The translations under genes and the position numbers were made by a program. From Candidatus Eiseniibacteriota bacterium (lineage in GTDB: Bacteria > Eisenbacteria > RBG-16-71-46 > CAIMUX01), in the NCBI GenBank assembly GCA_020633975.1, contig JACKCR010000003.1, positions 124,001-188,000 of the forward strand: 64,000 nucleotides of DNA. The letters are read 5' to 3'. Of this stretch, positions 9,933-19,497 are shown piece by piece; the first letter of the stretch is position 1, and the number at the start of each line of letters is the position of its first letter. The notes beneath the pieces are model-generated. The model was not told the DNA's origin, did no database searches, and was given only the letters and a program-made list of their open reading frames with translations.

Positions 9933-12161
9933 TCAGTCGAGCGCCATGGGAGGTGCTACGCGAATCCGGATGTCGACGGCCTTCGAGGTGTCCGGGTCCG
10001 GTGAGGCGAGGAACGGGTTGATGTCGAGTTCGATCACTTCGGGGTGACGTTCGACGAGCTGGGCGATGCGGAGGAGAACGTCCGCGAGGCGTTCCAGTTC
10101 GACCGGCTTCTCTCCGCGTACGCCTTCCAGCAACTTCCTACCGCGAATCCCGCGGATCACCTCGAGCGCTTCCGTGCGTGAGAGCGGTGGAATGGTGAAG
10201 CGGACGTCGCGGAAGACCTCGACGTACTTTCCACCGAGACCGAACATCAGCATCGGGCCGAAGCGCGGGTCGGAAGAGAGGCCGAAGATGACCTCGTGCC
10301 CTCCGCGGACGAGCTTCTGCAGCAGATAGCCGTCCGGCTCGACTCCCGCCGCATCCATCTTTCCCTGCATCTGTGCGATCGCCTGGGTGAGCTCGTCGGC
10401 ATTCCGAAGGTCGACGGCGACGCCACCGACGTCGCTCTTGTGGATGAGCTGCTTCCCCACTCCTTTGAGCACGAGCGGATACCCGATCTTGTTCGCCGCG
10501 ACGATCGCTTCCTCGGGGCTCTTCACGACACGCCAACTCGCGGTCGGGATCCCATAGGCTTCGAGAATGGAGTAGGCGTCTTCGGTCGAAAGGTAGACCG
10601 CTTGCTCCGTAGCATGCGCCGGCTGGGCGACGAGATGACGGGAGCTGTGCGAGCTGACGGCAAGCGATCCGCCACCGACAGGCTTGGCCGAGTCTGGAAG
10701 CGCGGACGCGATGATCTTCGAGACCCGCTCGTCATCGACTTCGAACGTCGGGATCTCCTCGTCGGCTGGCCGATTGCGCCACCGCGCGTACTCCCAGAGC
10801 TTCGAGAGCGCGAGTACCGCCGACTCCGGGAACTGGTAGACCGCAATGCTCGTCGCGCGCTCCCGGATCTTGGGATACGAATCTTCGGTTGACATCATCA
10901 CGACGACGATCGGCTTCCCACCTGCATCCTTCGCCACGTCGAGGATCGCTTCGAGCACGTCGATGGTGTCGGAGATCGGCGGAGTCACCTGAATCGTCAG
11001 CACCATGTCGACGTTCGGGTCTCGGAGTACCACGGCGAGTGACTTCCGGTACTCCTCGGCCCCTGCGGAGGCGATCATGTCGATCGGGTTCGCGAAGCTC
11101 GCGGCCGCGGGGAGGAAGCTCCGCAGTTGTGTGACCGTCTCCTCTGTGAACTCGGCCATCTCGAGTCCGGAGTTGACGCATGCATCTGTCGCCATGATGG
11201 CAGGGCCGCCCGCATTCGTCACGATCCCGACCCGATTCCCCTTGGGGAGAGGACAGCGATCGAGTGCCTGCGCGATGTCGAACATCTCTTCGATCGTGTT
11301 CGCCCGAATGACTCCGCACCGCTCGAGGAACGCAGAGACGGTGACGTCGGCGCCAGCCATCGCACCGGTGTGGCTGGATGCCGCGCGCGCACCGGCCTCC
11401 GTCCGACCTGACTTGACGACGAGGATCGGCTTCTTCCGACTCACGCGCTTCGCGATCTGCGTGAACTTTCGTGGGTTTCCAAACGACTCGAGGTACATCG
11501 CGATCACGCGCGTCGTCTCGTCGTCTTCCCAGAACTCGAGGAGATCGTTGCCGGAGACGTCCGCCTTGTTTCCCATCGACGCAAACTCGGTGAACCCGAT
11601 GCCGCGCCCGGCGGCGACGTTGAGGATCGCGACGCCAAGCGCGCCGGACTGGCTGACGAAGCCGACGCACCCGGGAAGTGCGGGTGCCGGGGCGAACGTC
11701 GCGTTGAGACGAACGGCGGGGTCGGCGTTGATGACGCCCATACAGTTCGGCCCGATCATGCGAGCGCCCGCAGCACGTACGCGACGCTGGATCTCCTGCT
11801 CTTCTACCGCACCTTCCGGCCCCACCTCACGGAACCCGGCCGTGATCACGACGAGGCCCTTCACCCCTTTCGCCAGGCACTCGTCGACGACAGGAAGGAC
11901 CACCTTCTTGGGCACGAGGACGACTGCAAGATCGACGGGATCCGGAATGTCACTCACCGTTGGGTAGCAACGGAGCGAATGGATCGACGTCTCTTTGAGA
12001 TTCACCGGGTAGATCGTCCCGTCGAACTCTTCCAGCACCAGGTTGTGGAGGAGCGCGTAGCCCAGGGTCTTGGGGTTGCGGGACGCTCCGATCACGGCGA
12101 CGGATCGCGGGGAGAAGATCGGTTCGAGCGTTCCAGGTTCCGGGGCCTTGCGAGCGGACAT
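9933..12161 (-). CDS. Acyl-CoA synthetase (NDP-forming), fused alpha-beta type
   Basis: Cytosolic enzyme of 742 residues related to ADP-forming acetate-CoA ligase, which interconverts acyl-CoA plus ADP and phosphate with acid, CoA and ATP. An N-terminal CoA-binding Rossmann domain (about 15-110, SVAVIGASRNPKTLGY) and succinyl-CoA-ligase-like domains with the expected phospho-His near 263 (ASSHTGAMAG) are followed by a C-terminal ATP-grasp domain (about 520-740). The chain has full fused length. The GAAGGAG ribosome site precedes ATG at 12161. Neighbours do not suggest a substrate; acetate, propionate and aryl acids are all possible for the family. Confidence 0.92.
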   Translation of the reverse strand: MSARKAPEPGTLEPIFSPRSVAVIGASRNPKTLGYALLHNLVLEEFDGTIYPVNLKETSIHSLRCYPTVSDIPDPVDLAVVLVPKKVVLPVVDECLAKGVKGLVVITAGFREVGPEGAVEEQEIQRRVRAAGARMIGPNCMGVINADPAVRLNATFAPAPALPGCVGFVSQSGALGVAILNVAAGRGIGFTEFASMGNKADVSGNDLLEFWEDDETTRVIAMYLESFGNPRKFTQIAKRVSRKKPILVVKSGRTEAGARAASSHTGAMAGADVTVSAFLERCGVIRANTIEEMFDIAQALDRCPLPKGNRVGIVTNAGGPAIMATDACVNSGLEMAEFTEETVTQLRSFLPAAASFANPIDMIASAGAEEYRKSLAVVLRDPNVDMVLTIQVTPPISDTIDVLEAILDVAKDAGGKPIVVVMMSTEDSYPKIRERATSIAVYQFPESAVLALSKLWEYARWRNRPADEEIPTFEVDDERVSKIIASALPDSAKPVGGGSLAVSSHSSRHLVAQPAHATEQAVYLSTEDAYSILEAYGIPTASWRVVKSPEEAIVAANKIGYPLVLKGVGKQLIHKSDVGGVAVDLRNADELTQAIAQMQGKMDAAGVEPDGYLLQKLVRGGHEVIFGLSSDPRFGPMLMFGLGGKYVEVFRDVRFTIPPLSRTEALEVIRGIRGRKLLEGVRGEKPVELERLADVLLRIAQLVERHPEVIELDINPFLASPDPDTSKAVDIRIRVAPPMALD

Positions 12162-12305
12162 CGTCGGTCTCCTTCGTAGTTCTGATGCAGACGGTAGTGT
12201 CCTACGAAGTCGATCGGCCCGCCACCCTCGGATCTGTTTCGAGGATCGTGGATCCCCGAAACGGCAAGGGAGACGGGCTGCCTCGACCCGGCCTCCACAC
12301 TGCGG

Positions 12306-13532
12306 CTACAGTGCCCGACGCGACGGGAAGACCGCGCTCGCGACGAGAAGGCCGGTCACGATGGCGACCGCGACCACGAGCATGGAGAACGCGGTCTGGA
12401 TGCCGGATACGGTGTCGTGTTCGACGAGGGACGCGACACTCTGGAAGCCGACGCTTCCAGGAACGAGAAGGACCAGCCCGGGGACAGTCGCAACGGCCGC
12501 GGGTCGGCGGAACGCTCGCGCCACCACGCTCCCAAAAACTCCGAGTACGAACGCTCCGAAGAGCGCTCCGAGCTCCACTCCCCCGAGGGCTCGAGCACCG
12601 AACTGCACGGCTCCATAGGTCACGGCGGCACTCGCGAGAATCCATATGTAGTCCCGTCTCTCCGCACGAAAGTAGATCGCGAGGCCGAGAGAGGAGCAGA
12701 GGAGCGCCGGTACGGTGAGATACCAGGAGAGGGAAGCAAGCTCGGTCGTCGGTCCCGTACCGAACCATCGAGTGGCGAGCTGACTACCGAGCGCGGCCCC
12801 GAAGCCAAGGGTAACGAGGACGACCACCGTCCCGGCGAACCGCGATCCTCCGGCTACGTAGTGCTTGCTCGCGAGCTCCGAGGTCGCGGTGGTGAGGCTC
12901 AGTCCGGGCAAGAGGATGAGCAGGGTCGCCAGAGTAACGATGTAGGGATGGACGCCCGGCATCTGGGTTCCAACCGCCGTGGCGAGAAACGCGGCGAGAC
13001 AAGCCGACAGAAGATCGATGAGTCGCCTCGTCGCGTGAACCCGACCGAGCATAGCGAGCAGAAAGCCCACCAGGACCCCCGTTCCGGCCGATACGCAGAT
13101 GTCCTCGACGGAGCCCCGAAAGAAGAACGCTCCCGCCGCACTGACCAAGAGTTGCGACAGGACGAGAAGCATCACGCTGGCCCCGGCGTTGGACCCTTCG
13201 ATCCTGTGGAGCCTCTGCTCGGCTCCGGCGATCGTCACCTCTCCTCGCGCGAGGTCGTCGAGGAGATCGTCGAGTGCGGCCAACTTCCCGAGATGGACTT
13301 CGCCAGGTTCGACCCGCTCCAAGACCATCTGCTGCTTTCCAGTGGGTCCAAACGCGGCAAAGATCGACGTCGGAGTGGAGAAGAACTGTCCCTCGAGATC
13401 GAACTGCGAACTCATTCGGCCCAGCGCTTCCTCGAGTCGGTGAGCAGGGGCTCCGTACGTATGAAGGGCCTTCGCGAGTCGGATCACGAAGACGATTGCC
13501 GCTTCCTTCGGATTCGTCGCGGTCGATGTCAC
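12306..13532 (-). CDS. ThrE-type threonine/serine exporter family protein
   Basis: Integral membrane protein of about 408 residues of the ThrE (DUF1212) family, in which both halves (ThrE and ThrE_2) are on one chain. The frame opens at 13793, but the first 87 residues look non-coding. GTG at 13532, with AGGA just upstream, starts at the conserved N-terminal region (FVIRLAKALHTYGAPAHRLEE). About ten hydrophobic segments follow. Characterised members export threonine and serine; the substrate here is inferred from family only. The interval 13533-13714 shows no gene. Confidence 0.82.
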   Translation of the reverse strand: MTSTATNPKEAAIVFVIRLAKALHTYGAPAHRLEEALGRMSSQFDLEGQFFSTPTSIFAAFGPTGKQQMVLERVEPGEVHLGKLAALDDLLDDLARGEVTIAGAEQRLHRIEGSNAGASVMLLVLSQLLVSAAGAFFFRGSVEDICVSAGTGVLVGFLLAMLGRVHATRRLIDLLSACLAAFLATAVGTQMPGVHPYIVTLATLLILLPGLSLTTATSELASKHYVAGGSRFAGTVVVLVTLGFGAALGSQLATRWFGTGPTTELASLSWYLTVPALLCSSLGLAIYFRAERRDYIWILASAAVTYGAVQFGARALGGVELGALFGAFVLGVFGSVVARAFRRPAAVATVPGLVLLVPGSVGFQSVASLVEHDTVSGIQTAFSMLVVAVAIVTGLLVASAVFPSRRAL

Positions 13533-13714
13533 CCTGTCCTGCCTGCCTCCTCCACTGGGGTCCAAACCTCGCGCACAACCTACACGACGCCGTCCGTCTG
13601 AGGAAGGGCGCTCGGCGTCTCGAAGGTCGTCGCAAACCAAGCTCGGTGCACCGAGGGACGCTCGAGGAACCGCCGAAGCGAGACATCCGCCGTACGCAGC
13701 AGGGTTCCACTCAC

Positions 13715-13755
13715 CAAAGAAAAGACAGCCCCGCACGTTTCCGCGCGGGACTGTC
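13715..13755 (-). terminator. Probable intrinsic terminator of the SYLF gene
   Basis: On the minus strand a stem (13755-13741 pairing with 13737-13724, two mismatches, TTT/AAA loop) is followed by a T-rich run (TCTTTTCTTT, 13723-13714). It lies about 115 nt beyond the stop of the minus-strand gene at 13871 and is the only strong T-tailed hairpin near it. Confidence 0.65.
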
Positions 13756-13870
13756 GTCTCCTCGGACAAGCGACACGATGGGGCAAAGATCACGTCGCCC
13801 GAGGAGATCGCGGTCTGACGGTATCGGACTCCGGGGGTGTCATCCGTCCGTCAGCTCCGTGATCGGTGTC

Positions 13871-14614
13871 TTACGATTCGAGGTCCGGAACGTACGCGTC
13901 GAGCGACTTCACGAACGGCATCACCGTATCGTTGGAAGTGTGCATCGATGAGAGGAGCACCTTGCCCGTCATCGCGTCGCCATAGACCTTCCTGTTGGCG
14001 TCATCATCGAGAGTCAGAACTGCACCCTCGAGGCTCGCACCGGCGAAGAGACCCTTGGACCGCGAGTAGGAGTAGATTCCCGTGTCGAGCGTCAGGTTGG
14101 TCGACGCCTCGGCGTCGCGACCGATCGGGCCGGCCGTCACTCCGATTCCAGCACCCAGCTTGAGCTCGTCATCCATGAGAGCCTGGAGACCGTTCGGGTC
14201 CGTGACGACGAGCAAGAGGTCGACGGCCTTCACACCCGCCTGGAACCCGTAGCTCGCACCACCCATGCTGACGAAAGCGGGGGCGGACCAGTTCCCGTCG
14301 GCATCACGCCAGGACACGAGTCCCTTCCCGTACTGTCCACCGACGAGGAACGCGCCCTTCACGACATGCGGAACTACGACGACAGCGTGTGCCTCTTCGA
14401 GAAGTGCCTTCGGGATGGACTGATCTTCGCCCGTGAGAGAGGCCTTCAAGACTTCCGCAGCCATTTCGGCGCGTTCGGCCTCGGTCGACTCCTTCATCTC
14501 CTGAGTCGTGGTGACATGAACGTCAGTCTGGTCCCCCGCGATTCCGGGAACGGCGTAGACGAGCGATGCGCTCACTGCGAGTGCGAACAAGGGAGTCCTG
14601 GTGAACTTCTTCAT
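13871..14614 (-). CDS. SYLF-domain (Ysc84-like) secreted lipid-binding protein
   Basis: A 247-residue exported protein. ATG at 14614 follows AGGAGG and begins a clear signal peptide (MKKFTRTPLFALAVSASLVYA); the longer frame to 14704 adds an unlikely leader. The mature part matches the SYLF/Ysc84 fold (HAVVVVPHVVKGAFLVGGQYGKG, then GFQAGVKAVDLLLVV). Eukaryotic SYLF proteins bind phosphoinositides; bacterial members are periplasmic or outer-membrane proteins of unclear role. It is transcribed alone, away from the MscS channel gene. Confidence 0.85.
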   Translation of the reverse strand: MKKFTRTPLFALAVSASLVYAVPGIAGDQTDVHVTTTQEMKESTEAERAEMAAEVLKASLTGEDQSIPKALLEEAHAVVVVPHVVKGAFLVGGQYGKGLVSWRDADGNWSAPAFVSMGGASYGFQAGVKAVDLLLVVTDPNGLQALMDDELKLGAGIGVTAGPIGRDAEASTNLTLDTGIYSYSRSKGLFAGASLEGAVLTLDDDANRKVYGDAMTGKVLLSSMHTSNDTVMPFVKSLDAYVPDLES

Positions 14615-15188
14615 TGGTGCCTCCTGCTTCCTTCCAGCTCCAGGCTGGTTGGGCCCAGTGCTTCGTGTTTCGACTTCGATCACGCGATCGACCCGGAGGT
14701 TCATCGGGTCTCTCGCCCGTTCGAAGGTGGTATGGCGACTGCCGTGCCAAGTCGCGTCGAAGAAGGAAAGTAGGAGCCAAGGAAAGGTGGGTGGGAGACC
14801 GGACAGACTCCTTAATGTACATACAAACCAATACTTTACGACGACATCAACCAGGATCGATCCCCGATCGTGGCTCGACCGTTCCGGCGCCGACGGGACC
14901 GTCTCACCGCAGCTCCAAGGGAGACGGTGTTACAGGGGTGTTGTCGTTCCTACACACCGAATCCCTGGGCGAGAGCCTCGATCCTATCTACATAGATGTA
15001 GCTCCAAGGCAGGACCAGAACTGCAAAACCTTGCGCCTAGAGCGACTTCGCGCCACATCGAGTGGAGAGCAGCCGATCGGACCGCTCCTTGCATCTTCAA
15101 AAGCTGGCGCGCGCGCAAGCCAAGTGGAACGGCCACGAAGATCGCGCCCCGTGGCCTTCCCGCCTACATACAAGGAGACCTCGAGTAG
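14615..15188. promoter_or_regulatory. Divergent control region between the SYLF and MscS genes
   Basis: No gene is seen in this 574-bp gap. It must hold the promoters of both divergent genes. AT-rich DNA near 14811-14840 (TTAATGTACATACAAACCAA) is a promoter candidate. A short palindrome CTACATAGATGTAG (14989-15002) could be an operator, but no regulator can be assigned. The MscS start has GGAG at 15175-15178. Confidence 0.4.
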
Positions 15189-16148
15189 ATGGACGCGACG
15201 ATCCTCCGAGAGACGACAAACGCCTTCCAAACGAAGATCGAGAGTTGGGGAGACTCGGCTGTCGCAATGCTCCCCAACTTCGCCGTCGCTGTCGGGATCC
15301 TCGTCATCTTCTGGATCCTTGCGCGGATCGCACGCTGGTCGGTCCGGCGTGTGCTCTCTAAGCTCGCGGAACGAAGCGCCGCGACCACTCTCTTCGGCAA
15401 CCTCACCTATCTCTCCATCCTACTCGTCGGCACCTTCATTGGACTCGGCATCATCGGACTCGACAAGACGGTGACCTCGATGCTTGCAGGAGTCGGTGTC
15501 GTCGGACTCGCGTTGGGGTTCGCATTCCAAGATCTTGCCGCGAACTTCGTCTCCGGCGTGATGATGTCGTTCCGGCAGCCGTTCCGACCCGGGGACGTGA
15601 TCGAGACGAACGACTTCATGGGTACGGTCCAGCAGATCCACCTCAGAACGACCGTGATCCGCACGTTCGAGGGCCAGATCGTGGAGATCCCGAACAAGAT
15701 GATCTTCGCCAACCCGCTCGTGAACTTCAGCAGCACTGGCGTCAGACGGATCGACCTCACGGTCGGCGTGTCCTACGGCGACAACCTCGAGCTCGCGGCT
15801 GAAAGGGCCGCCGAGGCCATCAGGGATCTGGAGTTCGCGCGTGAGGACCCCGAAGTCCAGGTCTACTTCCGAGGGTTCGGAGACAGCGCGATCAACATGG
15901 AGGTCCAGTTCTGGATCACCTACCCGGGAACCGATCCACTCCGGGCCAAGGACCGCGCGGTCATCGCCGTGAAGAGGGCGTTCGATGACGCGGAGGTCTC
16001 GATCCCGTTCCCGATCCGCACGTTCGATTTCGGCATCCGCGGGGGCGTCCCGCTCGAATCCCAGTTGAGAAATGTCTGGCCGCCCCGACATGGGTCGTCC
16101 GACGACGAGGAAGCGCAGAAGAACGGTCACCACGCGGTAGCCAGGTAG
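15189..16148 (+). CDS. Small-conductance mechanosensitive channel (MscS family)
   Basis: Inner-membrane channel of 319 residues that releases solutes on hypo-osmotic shock. Three membrane helices lie at about 28-48, 72-92 and 96-125. The pore helix is Gly/Ala-rich as expected (MLAGVGVVGLALGFAFQDLA), and the beta domain follows (FRPGDVIETNDFMGTVQQI, then IPNKMIFANPLVNFS). Length matches the E. coli MscS class. The gene appears monocistronic. Confidence 0.93.
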   Translation: MDATILRETTNAFQTKIESWGDSAVAMLPNFAVAVGILVIFWILARIARWSVRRVLSKLAERSAATTLFGNLTYLSILLVGTFIGLGIIGLDKTVTSMLAGVGVVGLALGFAFQDLAANFVSGVMMSFRQPFRPGDVIETNDFMGTVQQIHLRTTVIRTFEGQIVEIPNKMIFANPLVNFSSTGVRRIDLTVGVSYGDNLELAAERAAEAIRDLEFAREDPEVQVYFRGFGDSAINMEVQFWITYPGTDPLRAKDRAVIAVKRAFDDAEVSIPFPIRTFDFGIRGGVPLESQLRNVWPPRHGSSDDEEAQKNGHHAVAR

Positions 16149-16223
16149 TCGTTTCCGCGGACCGGGGATCCGGCTAGGCTCTTCCGGGGGGACTGCTCGA
16201 CTGCCCAGCCTACGGAGGAATCC

Positions 16224-16949
16224 ATGTATCGACTGATCGTCACCGCGGCTCTACCCGCACTCCTCTTCGCCCTCTTGTGGGCTCCGAGTGTGGCCTCCGC
16301 CCAGGGAGACACCGCGAAAGAGAACCCTGTCGTAGTGCGCGTCTACAGCGACTACGTGTGACCGTGGTGCTATCTCAGTACCGGGCGTATTGAGCGGCTC
16401 CAGAAGGAATACGACGTCGATGTCCAGTTCGTGCACTTCCCCCTGCACCCGGACACTCCAGCCGAGGGCATGAAACTCCTCGACCTCTTCGGCGGGCCGT
16501 CCGCGGCCCCCCGGCTCGAGCAGAGCCGACAGCGGCTGCTCGACCTCGCGAAGCAGGAAGGTCTGCCGATGAGCGGCAACCGGGAAATGACCTACAACTC
16601 CCGCCTCGCCCAAGAACTGGGCGTGTGGGCCGAGGAACTAGGTCACGGCACCGAGTTCCACGACGCCGCATTTCGGGCCTACTTCGTAGAGAACCAGAAC
16701 GTTGGGGACGTCGACGTGCTCGTCGGGATCGCGAAGTCCGTCGGCCTCGATGCCGGAGCGGCGCGAAAGGTTCTGACGGAGCGCACACACCGCGAGAAGG
16801 TGGACAGCGACTGGAGCCGCTCCCGCCAGTCGGGCGTGAACGCCGTACCGACGTTCCAGATCGGCGGAAAGATGGTCGTCGGGGCCCAGCCCTATGAAGT
16901 TTTGGAGGAGCTCGCGATCGAGGCTGGGGCGAAGAAGCGGCAGAAGTAG
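16224..16949 (+). CDS. Candidate selenoprotein: DsbA/FrnE-like oxidoreductase with U-P-W-C active site
   Basis: A 241-codon frame interrupted by one TGA at codon 46 (16359-16361). ATG at 16224 has GGAGG just upstream and opens a signal peptide (MYRLIVTAALPALLFALLW). The TGA falls inside SDYV-U-PWCYLSTG, exactly where DsbA/FrnE proteins have the first cysteine of C-P-W-C. The rest is a complete FrnE-like thioredoxin fold with helical insert, ending in the cis-Pro motif (GVNAVPTFQIGG). The same frame is open to 16949. A SECIS-like hairpin lies 12-33 nt after the TGA. It would be an exported thiol-disulfide oxidoreductase using selenocysteine. A nonsense mutation is the alternative, but its position at the catalytic residue argues against that. 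Confidence 0.85.
16359..16394 (+). promoter_or_regulatory. Candidate bacterial SECIS element (with its TGA)
   Basis: After TGA (16359-16361), CTCAGTAC (16374-16381) pairs over all eight positions (one G-U) with GTATTGAG (16387-16394), leaving a five-base loop CGGGC (16382-16386). The loop starts 20 nt after the TGA, inside the spacing known for bacterial selenocysteine insertion elements, and has G at its second position as expected. Confidence 0.7.
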
Positions 16950-16955
16950 GGACCG

Positions 16956-16986
16956 GTTCCGGCGGGGCGCCAGCGCCCGTCGGAAC
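16956..16986 (+). terminator. GC-rich hairpin after the selenoprotein gene
   Basis: GTTCCGGCGGGGCG pairs imperfectly (a bulged G and one G-U) with CGCCCGTCGGAAC across a short loop, directly after the stop codon. No T-tract follows, so it may be only a pause or RNA-protecting hairpin. Confidence 0.4.
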
Positions 16987-17068
16987 GGTCACACCTGGAG
17001 GTCTTTGGAATAGAATGGCTGTCACGGCACCCAGCCGTCCGGTGCAGATCTAGAACTCAGGGAGTCTC

Positions 17069-18532
17069 GTGGACAGCAAGTCGCTTCTCTGGTTGGCCCT
17101 CCTCGAATACGGCGTCGTGATGTGGCTTCTCGCCCCCAAGGCGGCCCGCTTCGACCAGTTCTTCACCGGACGATCGGCCCGGGGTCGGGATGTGGGCATG
17201 GGGCTCCTCGTCGCGTCGATTGTCATCTCCTGGATCTTCGCGAAGTCGATCACGAACGCTGCGAACCTGGGGCGATCGTTCGGAATCGTCGGCGCGATCG
17301 CGTACGCAGGTTGGTATCTCTCCATCCCCGTCGCAGGGATCGTGATCTACCGACTCCGGACACGCCTCGGCGCCCGCAGCCTCCCGGAGTTGGTCACGAA
17401 GAAGTACGGACCGCTCGCCGCGCTGGGCTTCCTCCTCGTCGTTCTCGTGCGGCTCATGAACGAGGTCTGGTCCAACACCGCCGTGGTCGGCGCATACTTC
17501 GGCGCCTCGGGGACGGCACCCTACTTCGCAGCCGCGCTGCTCTTCAGCCTCGTCACGCTGCTCTACAGTCTCCGCGGAGGGCTTCGAAGCTCGATCGTCA
17601 CCGACGCGATCCAGTTCGCACTCGGCGTCTTCCTGCTCTTCTTCGTCCTCGCGCTCGTCTTCCCTCAGGTGGGCGCAGCCAGGCTCTTCACCTCGGGCGA
17701 GTGGACACTGGTCGGAGGCGTCGACCTCCTCCTCGTCGCGATCCTCCAGTCCTTCAGCTATCCGTTCCACGACCCCGTACTCACGGACCGGGGCTTCCTC
17801 ACTAGACCGAGCGTCATGCTGAAGAGCTATCTCATGGCTGGAGTCGTCGCGGCCGCGTTCATCGTCTTGTTCGGAGTCACGGGAGTGTACGGACAGCTGA
17901 TCGGCCTCGAAGCAGGGCAGGACGCCCCGCTCCGTGTCGCCGAGGCGTTCGGCGTCGCCAGCCTCGCCGGGATGAGCATCCTCATGATGATCTCCGCCGG
18001 ATCCACGCTCGACTCGACGCTCAGTTCGTTCGCAAAGGCGTTCGTCGTGGATCTCGGGGGAGCGCGTGAAGAATCTCCCACGACCGGGGACGACACGCCG
18101 CCGATCGTCCGCCGGTTCACCGGTTGGATGTCGACACGCGATCCGATCCAGGCGGGTCGATTCGTCATGGTTCTCGCCGTCGTCGCGGGATCACTCCCGC
18201 TCTTCGCAGGGGCAACGATCCTCAAAGCCACGACGGTGAGCGGCACGATGGTGCTCGGACTCGCGCCGATCTTCCTGTTTGCGGAATGGAAGTCGGCCGG
18301 CCCCCTCGCGTTCCACATGGCGCTCTGGCCAGGCGTGCTTCTCGGCATCCTCCACGCCGTGAACATGATCCCTCCGGCCTGGAGCATCGGAGCCGGCAAG
18401 TACGGTTCGCTTCTCGGAGCCAACGTCTACGGCATGCTGATCGTGTTCGGAGGTTTCGCACTCGGAGCGGTACTGGACCGCGTAACCGGGCGCAACCCGG
18501 AAGAAGCGACGGCAACGGTCTCGGTGCGATGA
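17069..18532 (+). CDS. Sodium:solute symporter family protein
   Basis: Integral membrane transporter of 487 residues with about thirteen hydrophobic segments, resembling the SSS family (Na+-coupled uptake of sugars, amino acids, urea or similar). The N-terminal helices and the stretch ISWIFAKSITNAANLGRSFG correspond to the conserved substrate and Na+ region. GTG at 17069 has AGGGAG just upstream. Its stop overlaps the ATG of the radical SAM gene (ATGA, 18529-18532), so the two are translationally coupled and the transporter may import that enzyme's substrate. That link is inference. Confidence 0.82.
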   Translation: MDSKSLLWLALLEYGVVMWLLAPKAARFDQFFTGRSARGRDVGMGLLVASIVISWIFAKSITNAANLGRSFGIVGAIAYAGWYLSIPVAGIVIYRLRTRLGARSLPELVTKKYGPLAALGFLLVVLVRLMNEVWSNTAVVGAYFGASGTAPYFAAALLFSLVTLLYSLRGGLRSSIVTDAIQFALGVFLLFFVLALVFPQVGAARLFTSGEWTLVGGVDLLLVAILQSFSYPFHDPVLTDRGFLTRPSVMLKSYLMAGVVAAAFIVLFGVTGVYGQLIGLEAGQDAPLRVAEAFGVASLAGMSILMMISAGSTLDSTLSSFAKAFVVDLGGAREESPTTGDDTPPIVRRFTGWMSTRDPIQAGRFVMVLAVVAGSLPLFAGATILKATTVSGTMVLGLAPIFLFAEWKSAGPLAFHMALWPGVLLGILHAVNMIPPAWSIGAGKYGSLLGANVYGMLIVFGGFALGAVLDRVTGRNPEEATATVSVR

Positions 18533-19497
18533 GTTCGTTCGGTCGGGAAGAAGGAACCGGCAGCGTCGAGAGGGACGCCCACTCTCCGGCCCACGCACCG
18601 CGGAGGCCCGCCGCCATTCCTGTCTCGGACTCTCCTCACGTCGGACCCGAACTCGACTTCCTCGGACTCGACGTCCTCTGGCTCCAAGTGTCAGGCACCG
18701 TCTGCAACATCGCGTGCCGGCACTGCTTCATCACGTGCGGCCCCAAGAACGAGTCCCATCCGTTCATGACCACCGAGTCCGTGCTTTCCGCGCTCGCCAC
18801 GGCCGAACGCGAGGGGGTGAAGGAGTACTACTTCACGGGCGGAGAGCCGTTCCTCCATCCTGACATTCTCCTTCTAATCGAGCGGACACTCGCCCAAGGC
18901 CCACTCTCGATCCTCACGAACGGACTCCTCCTCACACCCGAAGTCGCCCGCCGTCTCAAAGAGCTTTCCGACCAGAGCGAGTACAGCCTCGACCTCCGCG
19001 TCAGTCTCGACGGAACCACACCGGACGAGAACGACCCGATCCGCGGCCGTGGCACCTTCGACGGAATCCTCGCGGGCGCTCGCCATTTGGAAGAGGCCGG
19101 GCTCCAACCGGTCTTTACCGTGACGACCGTCCACGCGCGGTACGAAGGAAGTGAAGGCCGTACCGCGTTCATGGAACGGCTCCGAAGTCTCGGGTTCTCC
19201 CGGCCCCGCACCAAGTTCATCCCGCCGTTTCACATCGGACGGGAAGCACACCGCGCCGGCGAGTACGAAGACGGGTTCCGCCTCTCCCCTGGTGACCTCG
19301 CTCCGGGCGAGGAGCAGGTGCTCCAGTGCGGAAGCTGCCGGACCGTGACGGCAAGGGGCGTCTATCCCTGTCCGATCCTGATCGAGGAGGCGGGTGCGCG
19401 CATGGCGGAGCAGCTCGAGGACTCGTTCGTCCCGATCGCACTCAACCATCCAGCGTGCGCAACCTGCCATATCGAGGGGTTCACGTGTCGGACGTAG
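18529..19497 (+). CDS. Radical SAM protein with C-terminal cysteine-rich (SPASM-like) region
   Basis: A 322-residue enzyme. The frame opens far upstream at 18124, but the coupled ATG at 18529 is the sensible start. The [4Fe-4S]/SAM motif is C59-x3-C63-x2-C66 (CNIACRHC), with an extra C70. The GGEP motif (YFTGGEPFLHP) binds SAM. A C-terminal set of cysteines (CGSC, YPCP, ACATCH, FTC) suggests an auxiliary cluster of SPASM or twitch type, as in peptide or metabolite-modifying enzymes. It overlaps the next gene by 13 bp. The substrate is unknown; no precursor peptide gene was found beside it. Confidence 0.85.
   Translation: MSSFGREEGTGSVERDAHSPAHAPRRPAAIPVSDSPHVGPELDFLGLDVLWLQVSGTVCNIACRHCFITCGPKNESHPFMTTESVLSALATAEREGVKEYYFTGGEPFLHPDILLLIERTLAQGPLSILTNGLLLTPEVARRLKELSDQSEYSLDLRVSLDGTTPDENDPIRGRGTFDGILAGARHLEEAGLQPVFTVTTVHARYEGSEGRTAFMERLRSLGFSRPRTKFIPPFHIGREAHRAGEYEDGFRLSPGDLAPGEEQVLQCGSCRTVTARGVYPCPILIEEAGARMAEQLEDSFVPIALNHPACATCHIEGFTCRT

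Noticed and set aside
12417-13601. 394-residue plus-strand frame over the ThrE gene
   Set aside because: It is very rich in Arg, Glu, Gly and Ser with no domain; the opposite strand encodes a clear membrane protein.
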